Source: UBA1413 sp037447215
GTDB lineage: Bacteria; Bacteroidota; Bacteroidia; Bacteroidales; Prolixibacteraceae
DNA: 64,000 bases
Direction: 5' to 3'
Assembly: GCA_037447215.1 (NCBI GenBank)
Contig: JBBIHB010000010.1
Location: 1 to 64,000, forward strand
Shown here piece by piece: positions 7,292-17,323 of this stretch. The position numbers were made by a program, and so were the translations under genes. The notes beneath the pieces are model-generated. The model had not been told where the DNA came from. It saw nothing but the letters and a program-made list of their open reading frames with translations, and searched no databases. How positions within the stretch are numbered: position 1 is the stretch's first letter; every line of letters begins with the position of its first letter.

Positions 7292-8818
7292 ATGCTAAAA
7301 AAATTCGGACAACATTTTAGAAAAAAGCTTTTATTCGTAATTTTTATCGGTTTTGCACTGGGGGTTATTGCCACAATCTATTCACACAAAGCTATTGAAG
7401 CAACTTCGTCCAATAAATTTTGTGAGATATGCCATGTGCACCCTCATGTTTTCGATTCCTGGAAACTTTCATCGCATTACGATACCAAAAGCGGTATGCA
7501 GGTAGGATGTGTCGAATGTCATTTACCACCCAAAGGAGAAGGTTATTTGAAAGAGAAGGTCATACTTGGTATAAAAGATATATACGGATTTCTATTTAAA
7601 GATAGTGCCGATATTAATTGGGAAGCCAAAAGAACAGTTGAACTGGCGCAGCATTTTACTTTTCAATCGTCGTGTGTAAAATGCCATCCCAATTTGTTTT
7701 CACGTAACCTTTCAAAAGAAGGAATGGAGGCCCACCTATATTACACCATGAACGAAAAAGAGCTGTTATGCCTGAATTGCCATATCGATGTCGGTCATTA
7801 TGACCCCAACCGTATTCATTCTACCAATGTAAATTTCGGAAAGGTAGCCTCGGCCAACCAGGAAGTTTACAATGAACCTGCCAAAGTTGAAAAACACGAA
7901 AACTTTATCGAAACCATTCCCGGAACCAATGTGTCTTTCAGTATGATAGCCATTCCAGGCGGCTCCTTCAGTATCGGCAGTCCCGATTCGGAACAGATGC
8001 GCCGTGCCGATGAAGGGCCTGTAAAAACTGTAATTATCAGTCCGTTCTTTATAGCTGAAGTTGAAGTAACATGGGATGAATACCTTGCATTTTATGCATC
8101 TACAGCTGCAGAAGGACGGTCAACCGACACCGAAGGCGCCCGTCTTACGGCTGAGGTAGATGCCATAACAGGTCCAACACCACCTTACGGACAACCCGAT
8201 CAAAACTGGGGAATGGGTTCAAGGCCAGCCATTACCATGAGCTACCATGCTGCCGAAACCTATTGCAGGTGGCTATCGCAGGTTACCGGAAAAAATTACA
8301 GGCTCCCTACCGAAGCTGAATGGGAATATGCAGCGCGGGGTGGAACTTCAGGGCCTTACTTCTTCGAAGGAAAACCGAGCGATTTCAATGAGGGTGGTTT
8401 TTTCAGGAAAAGAAACACCACAATAGACAATTATGTTGTATATGAAGCTAACAGTATGCTGAGGACTCAGACGCCCGATAGAGTAGAACCCAATCCTTTC
8501 GGGTTGAAAAACATGCTGGGCAATGCAGCAGAATATGTAGCCGATTGGTATGCCCCCAATACTTACAGCACGCTTCAGGATGGAGCAACCGACCCAAAAG
8601 GACCTGCTTCAGGAACGGAAAGGGTGGTCAGGGGAGGAAATTTCAGAAGCAATGCTGGCGCTGTGCGTAGTGCAACCCGCGATTTTACCCGTTCGGCCGA
8701 CTGGTTGAGGTCCGATCCACAAATGCCCAAAAGCATCTGGTGGCTTTCCGATTGCAATTATATCAGTTTCAGGGTGGTTTGCGATTTTGATGAAAATACA
8801 GGAAAAAATAGGCCTTAA
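7292..8818 (+). CDS. NapC/NirT-type tetraheme cytochrome fused to a formylglycine-generating-enzyme-like domain
   Basis: 508 residues from the ATG at 7292; an in-frame TTG 18 bases upstream is less likely. Residues 12-30 form a membrane anchor, followed by four CxxCH heme motifs (C44-H48, C73-H77, C128-H132, C160-H164), the number and layout of NapC/NrfH quinol-oxidising cytochromes. After a linker, residues about 218-500 form a SUMF1/FGE domain (MIAIPGGSFSIGSPDSEQMRRADEG, YRLPTEAEWEYAARGG, NMLGNAAEYVADW, RVVRGGNF). The canonical copper-binding Cys pair of true FGE is not evident, so this module may be structural or have another activity. The whole protein should face the periplasm. A Tat-exported oxidoreductase gene follows after 32 bases. 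Confidence 0.88.
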   Translation: MLKKFGQHFRKKLLFVIFIGFALGVIATIYSHKAIEATSSNKFCEICHVHPHVFDSWKLSSHYDTKSGMQVGCVECHLPPKGEGYLKEKVILGIKDIYGFLFKDSADINWEAKRTVELAQHFTFQSSCVKCHPNLFSRNLSKEGMEAHLYYTMNEKELLCLNCHIDVGHYDPNRIHSTNVNFGKVASANQEVYNEPAKVEKHENFIETIPGTNVSFSMIAIPGGSFSIGSPDSEQMRRADEGPVKTVIISPFFIAEVEVTWDEYLAFYASTAAEGRSTDTEGARLTAEVDAITGPTPPYGQPDQNWGMGSRPAITMSYHAAETYCRWLSQVTGKNYRLPTEAEWEYAARGGTSGPYFFEGKPSDFNEGGFFRKRNTTIDNYVVYEANSMLRTQTPDRVEPNPFGLKNMLGNAAEYVADWYAPNTYSTLQDGATDPKGPASGTERVVRGGNFRSNAGAVRSATRDFTRSADWLRSDPQMPKSIWWLSDCNYISFRVVCDFDENTGKNRP

Positions 8819-8850
8819 GCCTAATAACTAACCATAATAATTTCAATATC

Positions 8851-10225
8851 ATGACTGAGAATAATTTTTCAAGAAGAAAATTTCTGACTGGCGCTGCAGC
8901 AATCGGCGCAGTTGGTGCTGTCGGATTTAACCCCCTGGTATCATGCACTTCGGGAGGTGGCTCAGGAGCAGCAAGTAAAGCATCGTTCAAAAAACTGAGT
9001 GAACTTGAAATTCCGCCGCTTCTCGATGCCGCACCCGATGGGAAGCCACTTAAAGCAGGTGTAATTGGTTGCGGAGGACGTGGGGCAGGAGCTGCCCTGA
9101 ACTGGCTTTCGGCCGGCCCGAATGTAACCATCACTGCTATCGGCGATGTATTCAAAGACAGGGTCGATTCATGCAGGGCACGGATACTAAAGGATTTTAA
9201 CGTTGAGGTTCCTGAAGAGAATTGCTTTGTAGGATTCGACAATTACGAAAAGGTAATTGCTTCGGATGTAGATGTGGTAATCCTTTGTGCCCCACCCGTA
9301 TTCAGGCCCGATCATTTCGAGGCTGCAGTCAATGCCCGTAAACATGTTTTTATGGAAAAACCTGTAGCTGTTGACCCAACAGGTGTCCGGAGGATAATGG
9401 CTTCGGCAAAAATGGCTGAAGCTATGGNNNNNNNNNNTTGTTGTCGGGACACAACGCCGTCATCAACACGAGTATATAGATATTTACAAAAAAGTTGCAA
9501 CAGGCGAGATTGGTGAAATCATTTCGGCAAACGCATACTGGAACCAGAGTAAACTTTGGCACCGCAATCCTCAGGCCGATTGGACTGAAATGGAATATAT
9601 GATCCGTGACTGGGTGAACTGGCTGTGGCTTTCGGGCGACCATATTGTGGAACAGCATGTCCATAACATTGATGTGATCAACTGGTTTACCGGAACACAC
9701 CCCATCAAGGCTGTTGGCTTTGGATCGCGGCACAGGAGGGTAACCGGTGATCAGTTTGATAATTTTTCGGTTGACTTTGTTTATGAAAACGGTATGCATA
9801 TGCACAGTATGTGCCGCCAGATCAACGGTTGTGCCAATAACGTAAGTGAATGGATCCGAGGTACAAAAGGACAAACCAACTGTGCCAATAAAATCTTCGA
9901 CCTGAAGGGAAACGAAATCTATGCATTTAAATATCCGGCAGATGCAGAAGGTAAGCCACAGCGTATAGACCCATACCGTCAGGAACACGTTGACCTGATT
10001 ACCTGTATCCGTCAGAATATCCCGGTGAATGAAGCAGAAGGTATTGCTATAAGCTGTATGGTAGCCATTATGGGCAGGGTATCTTCTTATACCGGCAAGG
10101 AAGTAACCTGGGACGAAATGATGAATTCAGATATGAAACTGGGTCCAACAACCTATATAATGGATAATGCCGGCATAATGGGCTCAGCAACTGTTCCAGT
10201 GCCGGGCGAGGCAGCTCAATCATAA
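8851..10225 (+). CDS. Tat-exported Gfo/Idh/MocA family oxidoreductase (interrupted by an assembly gap)
   Basis: The N-terminus SRRKFLTGAAAIGAVGAVGF is a twin-arginine signal; LKAGVIGCGGRGAGA is the NAD(P)-binding loop and VFMEKPVAVDP the EKP motif of the family. The reading frame runs in frame 1 to the 10-N gap at 9428-9437 and resumes in another frame with VVGTQRRHQHEYIDIYKK, a family-typical continuation, ending at 10225. The frame change is thus an artefact of the placeholder gap, not a real break. About 455 residues in all. Likely an exported sugar or inositol-type dehydrogenase as common in Bacteroidota; substrate unknown. Probably cotranscribed with the cytochrome fusion gene. Confidence 0.9.
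9428..9437. other. Assembly gap (10 N)
   Basis: Ten N within the Gfo/Idh/MocA gene. For an intact frame the true gap must be a multiple of 3; 9 bases would restore a typical Ala-Met-Gly-x-x-Val-Val-Val-Gly-Thr join. The N count is therefore a placeholder. Confidence 0.95.
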
Positions 10226-10258
10226 AGATCAGCCTTTCCGAAAAAGGGATAAATTATA

Positions 10259-10296
10259 AAAAACGCCGGCCGTTAAATGCAGTCGGCGTTTCTTTT
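10259..10296. terminator. Rho-independent terminator between convergent genes
   Basis: Perfect stem AAACGCCG (10261-10268) / CGGCGTTT (10284-10291) followed by CTTTT on the plus strand; A tracts on the other side allow use for the minus-strand transporter gene. Confidence 0.8.
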
Positions 10297-10320
10297 AAAA
10301 GGAAGGCCTGAATGCCTGCC

Positions 10321-11763
10321 TCATTTTTGCGGTAGTATGTATCGGTCGTATAGCCATAGTAAAAAAACTGCTGAAACAGCAATACCCGAAAACAGGTACC
10401 AAATGGATTGGGGATGGTAAGTACTCCAGAGGTAATTTGTAAGTTCACGGCCGGACATTTCCATCCGGGTTGCAGCGTCATTGAAAAAATCGTTTTTACT
10501 ATATGTGTCTGAAATTCCGGGAAAGCTTATCCCCCGTTTTGCAGTTTCGAGGCCTAACAGGTAAAATTTATCGGCTATCCGCTCAAACGGACCACCCGAA
10601 ATCCATCCCGCTAATTGATGGCTTGCGGCTATAGGCAGAAACGAAGTCCCCATATACAACGCTTTTTTATCTTCGGGGGCAATTCTCCCTACATATTCTG
10701 TAAATTTGGGCGAACTGCCCATTTCCCCAAGGGCAAAAATCAGAATACCCAAAAGCACCAACCAACCACTCTGTGACGAAAACATCAGGCCAACGCCCCC
10801 GCTTAGTACAAGGATACCGCCCATCATAGCCGACAATGGCCTGAAACGCATCACAAAAGCCGATACAACCAATTGAAAAACAATAATGAAAAAGGCATCC
10901 ATACTCGATAGGGTTACCGCCGAAATGGTGCCATCGGCAGTTCCGATTTTTTGGGCAAGCCACGGCCATACATAATGAATCCCGTCATACAGTCCGGCAG
11001 TATTGACCCACTGATCGACAAATACCGGAAAAGAATAATAGAGCTGGTTAAAAGCAGTCCAGAATAAAACCATGATAATAAGAAACAGCAGATAACGCCA
11101 GTTTTCCAGGGTAATCAGAATATTTTTGAACGCCTGCACTATACTTTGGCCTAATGTTTTCTCACTATCTTTGACAATCGGATCTTTGAAAAAGAAAAGG
11201 GTTATGATATAATTGACGGCCATTGTAGCCATCGAAATATAAAAAACATAATTCCAGCTTTTATCCATAACCACACCGGCAATAAATGGCCCGATAAATC
11301 CACCTATGTTGATCATCATATAAAAAATTCCGAACCCTATCGATGATGTTTCTGCGGTTGTTGTCCTTGCTATCATTGCCGAAATTATAGGCTTGAACAG
11401 GGCGCCCCCGACGCAGGTCCAGATGAAGGCGAAGAATACCATTCCAAAAGAATCGAACGACCTGATCATGTAAAATCCGCTGATATATACCGTAAATGAA
11501 AGGATCAGCATCCGGGTGTAGCCTACCTTGTCGGCAATGGCGCCGGTAAACAGGGGCAATAAATAGAGCAGCATTGAGCCTGTTCCCATTATTATTCCCT
11601 TTTGTGCCTGCGAAAGGCCCAATGCTCCTGTGTCCTTCGAATTAACCAGATACAGGGCAAACGCCATGTAAAAACCATACCATGCCCATCTTTCAAACAA
11701 TTCAATTACGTTCGACGCCCAAAACGTCCGGCTATATTGCCTGAATACCTGAAATGCCTTCAC
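10321..11763 (-). CDS. Proton-dependent oligopeptide transporter family (POT/MFS) permease
   Basis: 480 residues with about 12-14 hydrophobic segments. The first helix holds the ExxER motif (E21-LF-E24-R25 followed by WAWYGFYM) that couples proton movement in POT/PTR transporters, and helix 5 reads FYMMINIGGFIGPFIAG, as in that family. Expected to import di- or tripeptides or related solutes with protons across the inner membrane. Divergence from classical POT is notable around the C-terminal half, so the substrate is uncertain. Convergent with the oxidoreductase gene, sharing a terminator. Confidence 0.82.
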   Translation of the reverse strand: MKAFQVFRQYSRTFWASNVIELFERWAWYGFYMAFALYLVNSKDTGALGLSQAQKGIIMGTGSMLLYLLPLFTGAIADKVGYTRMLILSFTVYISGFYMIRSFDSFGMVFFAFIWTCVGGALFKPIISAMIARTTTAETSSIGFGIFYMMINIGGFIGPFIAGVVMDKSWNYVFYISMATMAVNYIITLFFFKDPIVKDSEKTLGQSIVQAFKNILITLENWRYLLFLIIMVLFWTAFNQLYYSFPVFVDQWVNTAGLYDGIHYVWPWLAQKIGTADGTISAVTLSSMDAFFIIVFQLVVSAFVMRFRPLSAMMGGILVLSGGVGLMFSSQSGWLVLLGILIFALGEMGSSPKFTEYVGRIAPEDKKALYMGTSFLPIAASHQLAGWISGGPFERIADKFYLLGLETAKRGISFPGISDTYSKNDFFNDAATRMEMSGRELTNYLWSTYHPQSIWYLFSGIAVSAVFLLWLYDRYILPQK

Positions 11764-11880
11764 TTTTAATACTATTAAGATTAGCCCCCTAAAATAGTAA
11801 AAAAGGTATTCCTTCGCAGGATTACCTTATCGATAAAGTATTAACACAAAATGAAGAAATCTCCTGAATTGCAGTACCGA

Positions 11881-12378
11881 TTAATTTCCGAATATATTGG
11901 TGAAAATAGCAAACGCCATTATAATCAGGAAGATAACAGACAGTATCAGGAAAACATAGATGGTTCCTTTTTTCAGGCCTCTTTTTACTGTTTCCCTTTT
12001 TTCCCGGGTACTTAAATTTTCAATAGAACTTATTAATTTTTCGGGTGCTTTTTCACTTTTCACTATATAATCAGCGGCTCCCAGCTTAATAATTTTAACC
12101 GCCGTTTCAACATCGTTCTGCCCACTGAGAAAAATAAAATCGATATGTGGTTTGGTTTCATGTACTTTACGCATTAAGTCGAGTCCGGTGAAACCGGAAT
12201 AGGCATAATTCAATACAATTATATCCGGATTGAGGTCAATTTTTTTCAGGCACTCTTCGGTGTTGTTAAAAGAGTGAACCTGTTTAAATTTTTTTGCCCG
12301 TAAAACACCTGTAATGAGCGTGTTGTAAACGGGATTGTCTTCTACAACAAATATCAACGGGTTTCTGATGTTTTGCAT
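11881..12378 (-). CDS. Membrane-anchored pseudo-receiver protein
   Basis: 165 residues. Residues 7-125 are a CheY-like receiver: acidic pair E13-D14, S85 (switch Thr/Ser position), K107. The phosphoacceptor Asp is replaced by Asn57 (DIIVLNYAYSG where IVLDY is expected; the codon is AAT). After a basic linker (KRETVKRGLKKG), residues about 141-161 form a transmembrane helix, leaving a short periplasmic tail. Receivers tethered by a C-terminal helix are rare. It probably cannot be phosphorylated at the usual site and may act as a membrane docking platform. No cognate kinase lies nearby. Confidence 0.78.
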   Translation of the reverse strand: MQNIRNPLIFVVEDNPVYNTLITGVLRAKKFKQVHSFNNTEECLKKIDLNPDIIVLNYAYSGFTGLDLMRKVHETKPHIDFIFLSGQNDVETAVKIIKLGAADYIVKSEKAPEKLISSIENLSTREKRETVKRGLKKGTIYVFLILSVIFLIIMAFAIFTNIFGN

Positions 12379-12635
12379 AATCTGTCAAAAATTTAGTTGG
12401 CTTTTTGCGATGTTAATTTACCACTTTTTTTTATACGTAAACTACCACGTTATAATTGTTTTCAAAGTTCAATATTTTTTAAGAAAAGTTTCCAAAAAAA
12501 TAAATATTTCTATCCGTACCAAATTTTATGGTGCAAAGTGGTTAAGCATAAACGAATTATTCCCACTTTTGAGCAGGTTATTATACAGGGTGGTTAAAAA
12601 TCCTTCACACAGGCAGTTTCATCACCATAAATTGA

Positions 12636-13415
12636 ATGACTATGCTGCTGGTAATTGATATAGGCAATACAAATATTGTATTTGGTATAAATGATTCAGG
12701 CAGTTGGGTTTCCGACTGGCGGATACAAACCGACGTGGACAAAACTGCCGATGAATATGAAGTAATTTTCAGGTCGTTGCTAACCAGTGAAGATATGGGG
12801 CATGGACGCATCAATTCGGTAGTTTTGAGCAGTGTGGTCCCCACATTGGTTCAACCATTCATCGACATGCTATCAAAATTCCTGAAGCTCACCCCAATTT
12901 TACTGGGTCCCGAAATATATGGAAAATTACCCATAAAAGTACTGAACCCTTATCAGATTGGTTCAGACCTGGTAGCCAACTCACTGGCTGCCTTCGAGAA
13001 GTTTGGCGAATATGTTACAGTTATCGATTTTGGCACAGCCCTTACATTTACCACGGTTGGTTCAGAAGGTCATATACTGGGTGTTGCAATTGCTCCAGGG
13101 CTCAATACAGCTGTTAATGCACTTGCAGGTAAAACAGCTCAATTGCCGAAAGTTCACCTTATTCCGCCTCCTTCGGTACTGGGCCAGAATACCGTTCATG
13201 CCATACAGTCGGGGATAGTTCTGGGATATTCGGGCCTGGTTGGTTCTATCATTAAAAGGATTGAAACCGAACTGATTCGAAAGGTTACCGTGGTGGCAAC
13301 CGGAGGCTTAAGCAGCACCATTGCTCACATAATTCCCTCTATCGACCATATTGAACCTTTATTAACCCTTGATGGACTTAAACTGGTAAGTGATTACTGC
13401 AACAGGGAGGTATAA
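12636..13415 (+). CDS. coaX: Type III pantothenate kinase
   Basis: 259 residues. The ASKHA-fold phosphate loop reads LLVIDIGNTNIVFG, and later motifs DFGTALTFT and VVATGGLSS fit CoaX. It phosphorylates pantothenate, the first step of coenzyme A synthesis. Two in-frame ATG codons (12636, 12642) are equally plausible starts. Length is typical. Followed after 172 bases by porW. Confidence 0.93.
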   Translation: MTMLLVIDIGNTNIVFGINDSGSWVSDWRIQTDVDKTADEYEVIFRSLLTSEDMGHGRINSVVLSSVVPTLVQPFIDMLSKFLKLTPILLGPEIYGKLPIKVLNPYQIGSDLVANSLAAFEKFGEYVTVIDFGTALTFTTVGSEGHILGVAIAPGLNTAVNALAGKTAQLPKVHLIPPPSVLGQNTVHAIQSGIVLGYSGLVGSIIKRIETELIRKVTVVATGGLSSTIAHIIPSIDHIEPLLTLDGLKLVSDYCNREV

Positions 13416-13587
13416 ACATGGGTGACCTAAATTGCTGCGTTGGCCCTTTTAAGAGAATAGGCACACATGATGAAATTCCACAGTTGTTTTGTATTATTGC
13501 AGGCGACTATTAATGGCCTTTTTCAGGTTTTTGAAAGCAATATAATTGTCAAAAATGAGTTTATTCCATCAGTAAAACAAAAGATAT

Positions 13588-16500
13588 TTGAGGTTAAAAT
13601 TATTACATACAGCACTGATATTTATTTTGGCAGGAATGATTTCGGGATGCTCAACGAAAAAAAACACGCGTGCATCAAGGGCTTACCACAATCTTACCTC
13701 CCGGTACAACATATATTTTAACGGAAATGAAAGTTTAAAAACCGGGCTAAAGCGGATCGACCAGAATGTTGAAGATGATTATACCCGCATTTTACCGATT
13801 TACATAGAGAGTTATCCAACGGCAGGGCCGGCAGCACGTGCCGACATGGATAATGCTGTGCAAAAGGGAAGTAAAGTGATTGCAAACCGATCAATTACCG
13901 TAAAACCCAAACGGCGCAAGATCAGGACAAGAAGTTATCAGGAATTTGCCCGTCGTGAGGAATTCAATAATTGGGTGGACGACAGTTACCTACTTATTGG
14001 TAAAGCGTATTTTTATCAGCACAACTTTGTATCGGCAATTGAGAATTTTTCCTACATCATACGAAAATTCACCGAAGAAGATACGCGATACGATGCCATG
14101 GTTTGGACGGCAAGGAGTTACAATGAAATGGAGCGATTTACCGAAGCCACAGAAATGCTTAAGGCACTCCAGGCCGATCCTGACTTCCCAAGGCGTCTCG
14201 AAAAGGAACTTGCAAAAGTTAATGCCGATTTCTACCTGAAACAAAACGAGTATTCCGAAGCTATAAAACTGCTCGAAATTGCTCAACAAAAAGTTTTCGG
14301 ACGAAAAGAAAAAGCCCGATTGCAATTTATTCTGGCACAATTATACCGTGAAACCGGAAATACCGCAAAGTCTGCCGATGCATTTATGGCAGTAACCCGA
14401 TTGAACCCACCCTATAAAATGGCTTTTAATGCCCGGATAAACGCAGCGGGGTTATATTCGGGGCTCGGACAATCGGATAAATTGAAGAAAGACCTGAACA
14501 AAATGCTGCGCGATGAAAAGAACCTCGAATTCAGGGATCAAATCTACTTTGCCCTGGGCAATATTTACTTTCGCGAAGGTAACCTCACACAAGCAATCGA
14601 CCATTTCAAAAAATCGGTTGCCGTTAGTGTTGACAACGATTATCAGAAGGCACAATCGGCCATAACACTTGCCGATATTTTTTTCGACGACCGTAAATAC
14701 CGTGAATCACAGGCCTACTATGATACCGCCATGATGGTAATCGACAATAACTATCCAAATTATCAGACAATCGATGTGCGGTACCGAGGTTTAAGCCGAC
14801 TGGTAGAGAACCTCGAAACCGTTGAAGTGCAGGACAGCCTGCAAATGCTTGCCCTGATGCCCGATCCCCAAAGAAATGCCATGATTGAAAAGTATATTGC
14901 CGCGGAAAGGCAGAAACAGCGCGATGCCGAACTGATGGCCAATCAACAGCAAATGGAAAGGGGTTATTACCGTGCCAACGAATACCGGTTCGGGCTTGGC
15001 CGTTCGGATGAAGGTGGGGGTTGGTATTTCTATAACCCACAAACCGTTTCGTACGGGAAAGCACAATTTCAGCAGCGATGGGGCCGCCGCAGGCTTGAAG
15101 ACAACTGGCGAAGATTGAACAAAGCAGTAGTTTCTGATGAAGAGTTGGGCGATTTTGCCGAACTTGTGGATTCAACAAAAATCATTATCAGGGAAACCGA
15201 TCCCATGAAAAGGGAATATTATGTACAGGATCTTCCCCTGAATGACTCACTGATGGCTATTTCACATGATAAAATAAGGGATGCGCTATACAATGCGGGG
15301 AAAATATTCAAATCCGATTTCAATGATTATCCCAGATCGGCCGAATCGTTTGAAGAACTTAACCGTAGATATCCCGATAACATCTACCTCCTTTCGGCGC
15401 TGTTCGACCTTTATGATGTTTACGAATTAATGGGCGAAAGCGCCAGGGCGCAATATTACAGGGATTTAATTGTTCAGAAATTCCCCGACAGTAAGTATGC
15501 ACAATACCTGCTCAACCCTAATTTTTTTGCTGAAATGCAAGTGCGACAGGACAGGCTTAACCGTTTATATCAGGATGCTTTCCGCGATTATAAAGCCGGA
15601 AGATATGCTCAGGTTTCTGAACTTGCCGAACAGATGAAATCCATGGAACCCGATAGTTTACTGATTTCGAAAATCGATTTCATGGGATCTGTGGCACATG
15701 GGGCCCGAAGTGATATCCGGACTTTTGAAGTGCTTCTGCAAAAATATATATCCGATTATCCCAAAGCGGAACCTACTCCATTGGCCAGGGAAATTTTAAC
15801 CCTTATTCAGGACAGTACGCTGGCCGATTATCAAAAACTGGTGGATATGGGATACCTTCACGATGAAATAAAAAACACCGAACTTATTGCAGGAAACCAG
15901 GCCGAAGATGATGAATTTGGCGGGAAGTTCAGCTATGATGAAGAACTGGTACACTATTTTATCATAACCTATCCACGTAGTGCAGCAGTTGACCTGAACC
16001 GCCTGAAATTTGATGTTGCAAACTATAACCTCGACCATTACACCCGGTACGATTTTGACATCGAGGGCGAGAATCTGGATGCAAACACCTCAATGGTGCA
16101 GGTACGTTCGCTTGGCAACAAAGAACAGGCGCTGATTTATTTCAGGGCTATTATCCGTAAAGCCGATGTTTTCAGAACACTCAAAGGGATAGATTATTAC
16201 AATTTTGTGGTTTCATCAACCAACTTCAGGCAAATTGTTGCCGATAAGTCGGTTGCCGAATACCTCAGGTTTTTCCTGAAAAATTACAGCCGTTTTATCG
16301 GGCCCGATTTTTCTGATGACGAAGCTCCTGAAGTCTCGCCAGAGGAACTGATGGCCAGAGCACAGCGCGAAGATGATCTGTTGAGTGAACGGGGAAGGTT
16401 TGTTACGGTTGATGTTCCGATTGCCGAGGCTATGTTCTCGAATGCCATCGATACGGCACAGGCATTCGTGATTGCCGTTAATAATAAAAACCTTTCGCTG

Positions 16501-17313
16501 AGGCCACTGCTGAACCAGTTTGCCGATTTCAACCGGCAGGAATTCAGGGTTTGGAACCTTGCCTTACAAATCAGGCAGGCTGGCGACTACCAGTTTGTCA
16601 TCGTCAGGGGACTTCCGGGTTACACCGAAGGTATGTCCTATTTCAGGAGGGTAATTCTCGAGCGTTCGCTGTTTGCAACTTTAGGACAGGTTTCGTACCG
16701 CAACTTTGTGATTACCGACCGCAATTTTGAACGTTTGATGCAAAATACAGCAGTTGACACCTACATGGATTTCTTCAGGACCAATTACATACAACGGGCT
16801 GGCCAGGTTCCTGCTTCTCCGGTGACGCCTCCGGCAGTACAATCCTCTGCAGGAAATTCCGGTGTTGCCGGATCAACTGACCGGCAGTCAGTACAAACTA
16901 CTCCGCAGGTTCAGGCACCAGCTTCTGCAGAATATGCCGGGCCATTCAGCCTGCAGATTGAAAACAACCATATTTTTGTTATGGTAGTGCCCTCTGATGG
17001 GTTTAACAAAGATCAACTTTTGGCTAACCTACGTGGATTTAATAACTCGGCATATAGTAGCCTCCCCCTGCAGATTACCGAAAGCAGACTTGACGATTTC
17101 AGGATTATGGTGCAGGTTTCGGGACTTTCAACAAGGGTTCAGGCCAGGGAATACCTTCAGCAGATTGTTCGCGACCGGAATATTTTCGAACCATTGGGAA
17201 ATGCCGATTACCGCAATTTCATCATCACTCCCGAAAACCTGAACGTATTTATCCAACGGAAAAACATTACCGAATACATGGATTTTTACAGAAGGTTTTA
17301 TCTCGGACAATAA
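13588..17313 (+). CDS. porW: Type IX secretion periplasmic lipoprotein PorW/SprE, with triplicated C-terminal repeat
   Basis: 1241 residues. I use the TTG at 13588, since an in-frame stop lies 15 bases upstream and the only nearby ATG (residue 17) would remove the signal peptide. Lipobox with Cys21. The start of the mature protein (STKKNTRASRAYHNLTSRYNIYFNGNES) is the signature of the PorW/SprE family, needed for type IX secretion. TPR-type helical repeats span about 130-780. Then a unit of about 120 residues occurs three times (about 782-903, 955-1071, 1118-1241), each ending in a YxNFVI(S/T)xxNF...YxxFFxxxY block, with a Pro/Ser/Gln-rich linker before the last. This is longer than the homologues I remember. 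porX follows after 10 bases. Confidence 0.88.
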   Translation: MRLKLLHTALIFILAGMISGCSTKKNTRASRAYHNLTSRYNIYFNGNESLKTGLKRIDQNVEDDYTRILPIYIESYPTAGPAARADMDNAVQKGSKVIANRSITVKPKRRKIRTRSYQEFARREEFNNWVDDSYLLIGKAYFYQHNFVSAIENFSYIIRKFTEEDTRYDAMVWTARSYNEMERFTEATEMLKALQADPDFPRRLEKELAKVNADFYLKQNEYSEAIKLLEIAQQKVFGRKEKARLQFILAQLYRETGNTAKSADAFMAVTRLNPPYKMAFNARINAAGLYSGLGQSDKLKKDLNKMLRDEKNLEFRDQIYFALGNIYFREGNLTQAIDHFKKSVAVSVDNDYQKAQSAITLADIFFDDRKYRESQAYYDTAMMVIDNNYPNYQTIDVRYRGLSRLVENLETVEVQDSLQMLALMPDPQRNAMIEKYIAAERQKQRDAELMANQQQMERGYYRANEYRFGLGRSDEGGGWYFYNPQTVSYGKAQFQQRWGRRRLEDNWRRLNKAVVSDEELGDFAELVDSTKIIIRETDPMKREYYVQDLPLNDSLMAISHDKIRDALYNAGKIFKSDFNDYPRSAESFEELNRRYPDNIYLLSALFDLYDVYELMGESARAQYYRDLIVQKFPDSKYAQYLLNPNFFAEMQVRQDRLNRLYQDAFRDYKAGRYAQVSELAEQMKSMEPDSLLISKIDFMGSVAHGARSDIRTFEVLLQKYISDYPKAEPTPLAREILTLIQDSTLADYQKLVDMGYLHDEIKNTELIAGNQAEDDEFGGKFSYDEELVHYFIITYPRSAAVDLNRLKFDVANYNLDHYTRYDFDIEGENLDANTSMVQVRSLGNKEQALIYFRAIIRKADVFRTLKGIDYYNFVVSSTNFRQIVADKSVAEYLRFFLKNYSRFIGPDFSDDEAPEVSPEELMARAQREDDLLSERGRFVTVDVPIAEAMFSNAIDTAQAFVIAVNNKNLSLRPLLNQFADFNRQEFRVWNLALQIRQAGDYQFVIVRGLPGYTEGMSYFRRVILERSLFATLGQVSYRNFVITDRNFERLMQNTAVDTYMDFFRTNYIQRAGQVPASPVTPPAVQSSAGNSGVAGSTDRQSVQTTPQVQAPASAEYAGPFSLQIENNHIFVMVVPSDGFNKDQLLANLRGFNNSAYSSLPLQITESRLDDFRIMVQVSGLSTRVQAREYLQQIVRDRNIFEPLGNADYRNFIITPENLNVFIQRKNITEYMDFYRRFYLGQ

Positions 17314-17323
17314 ATTTCAGGAT

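Noticed and set aside
14624..15178. Open frame of 184 codons opposite porW
   Set aside because: Antisense to a clear coding region with family similarity; composition is that of a shadow frame.
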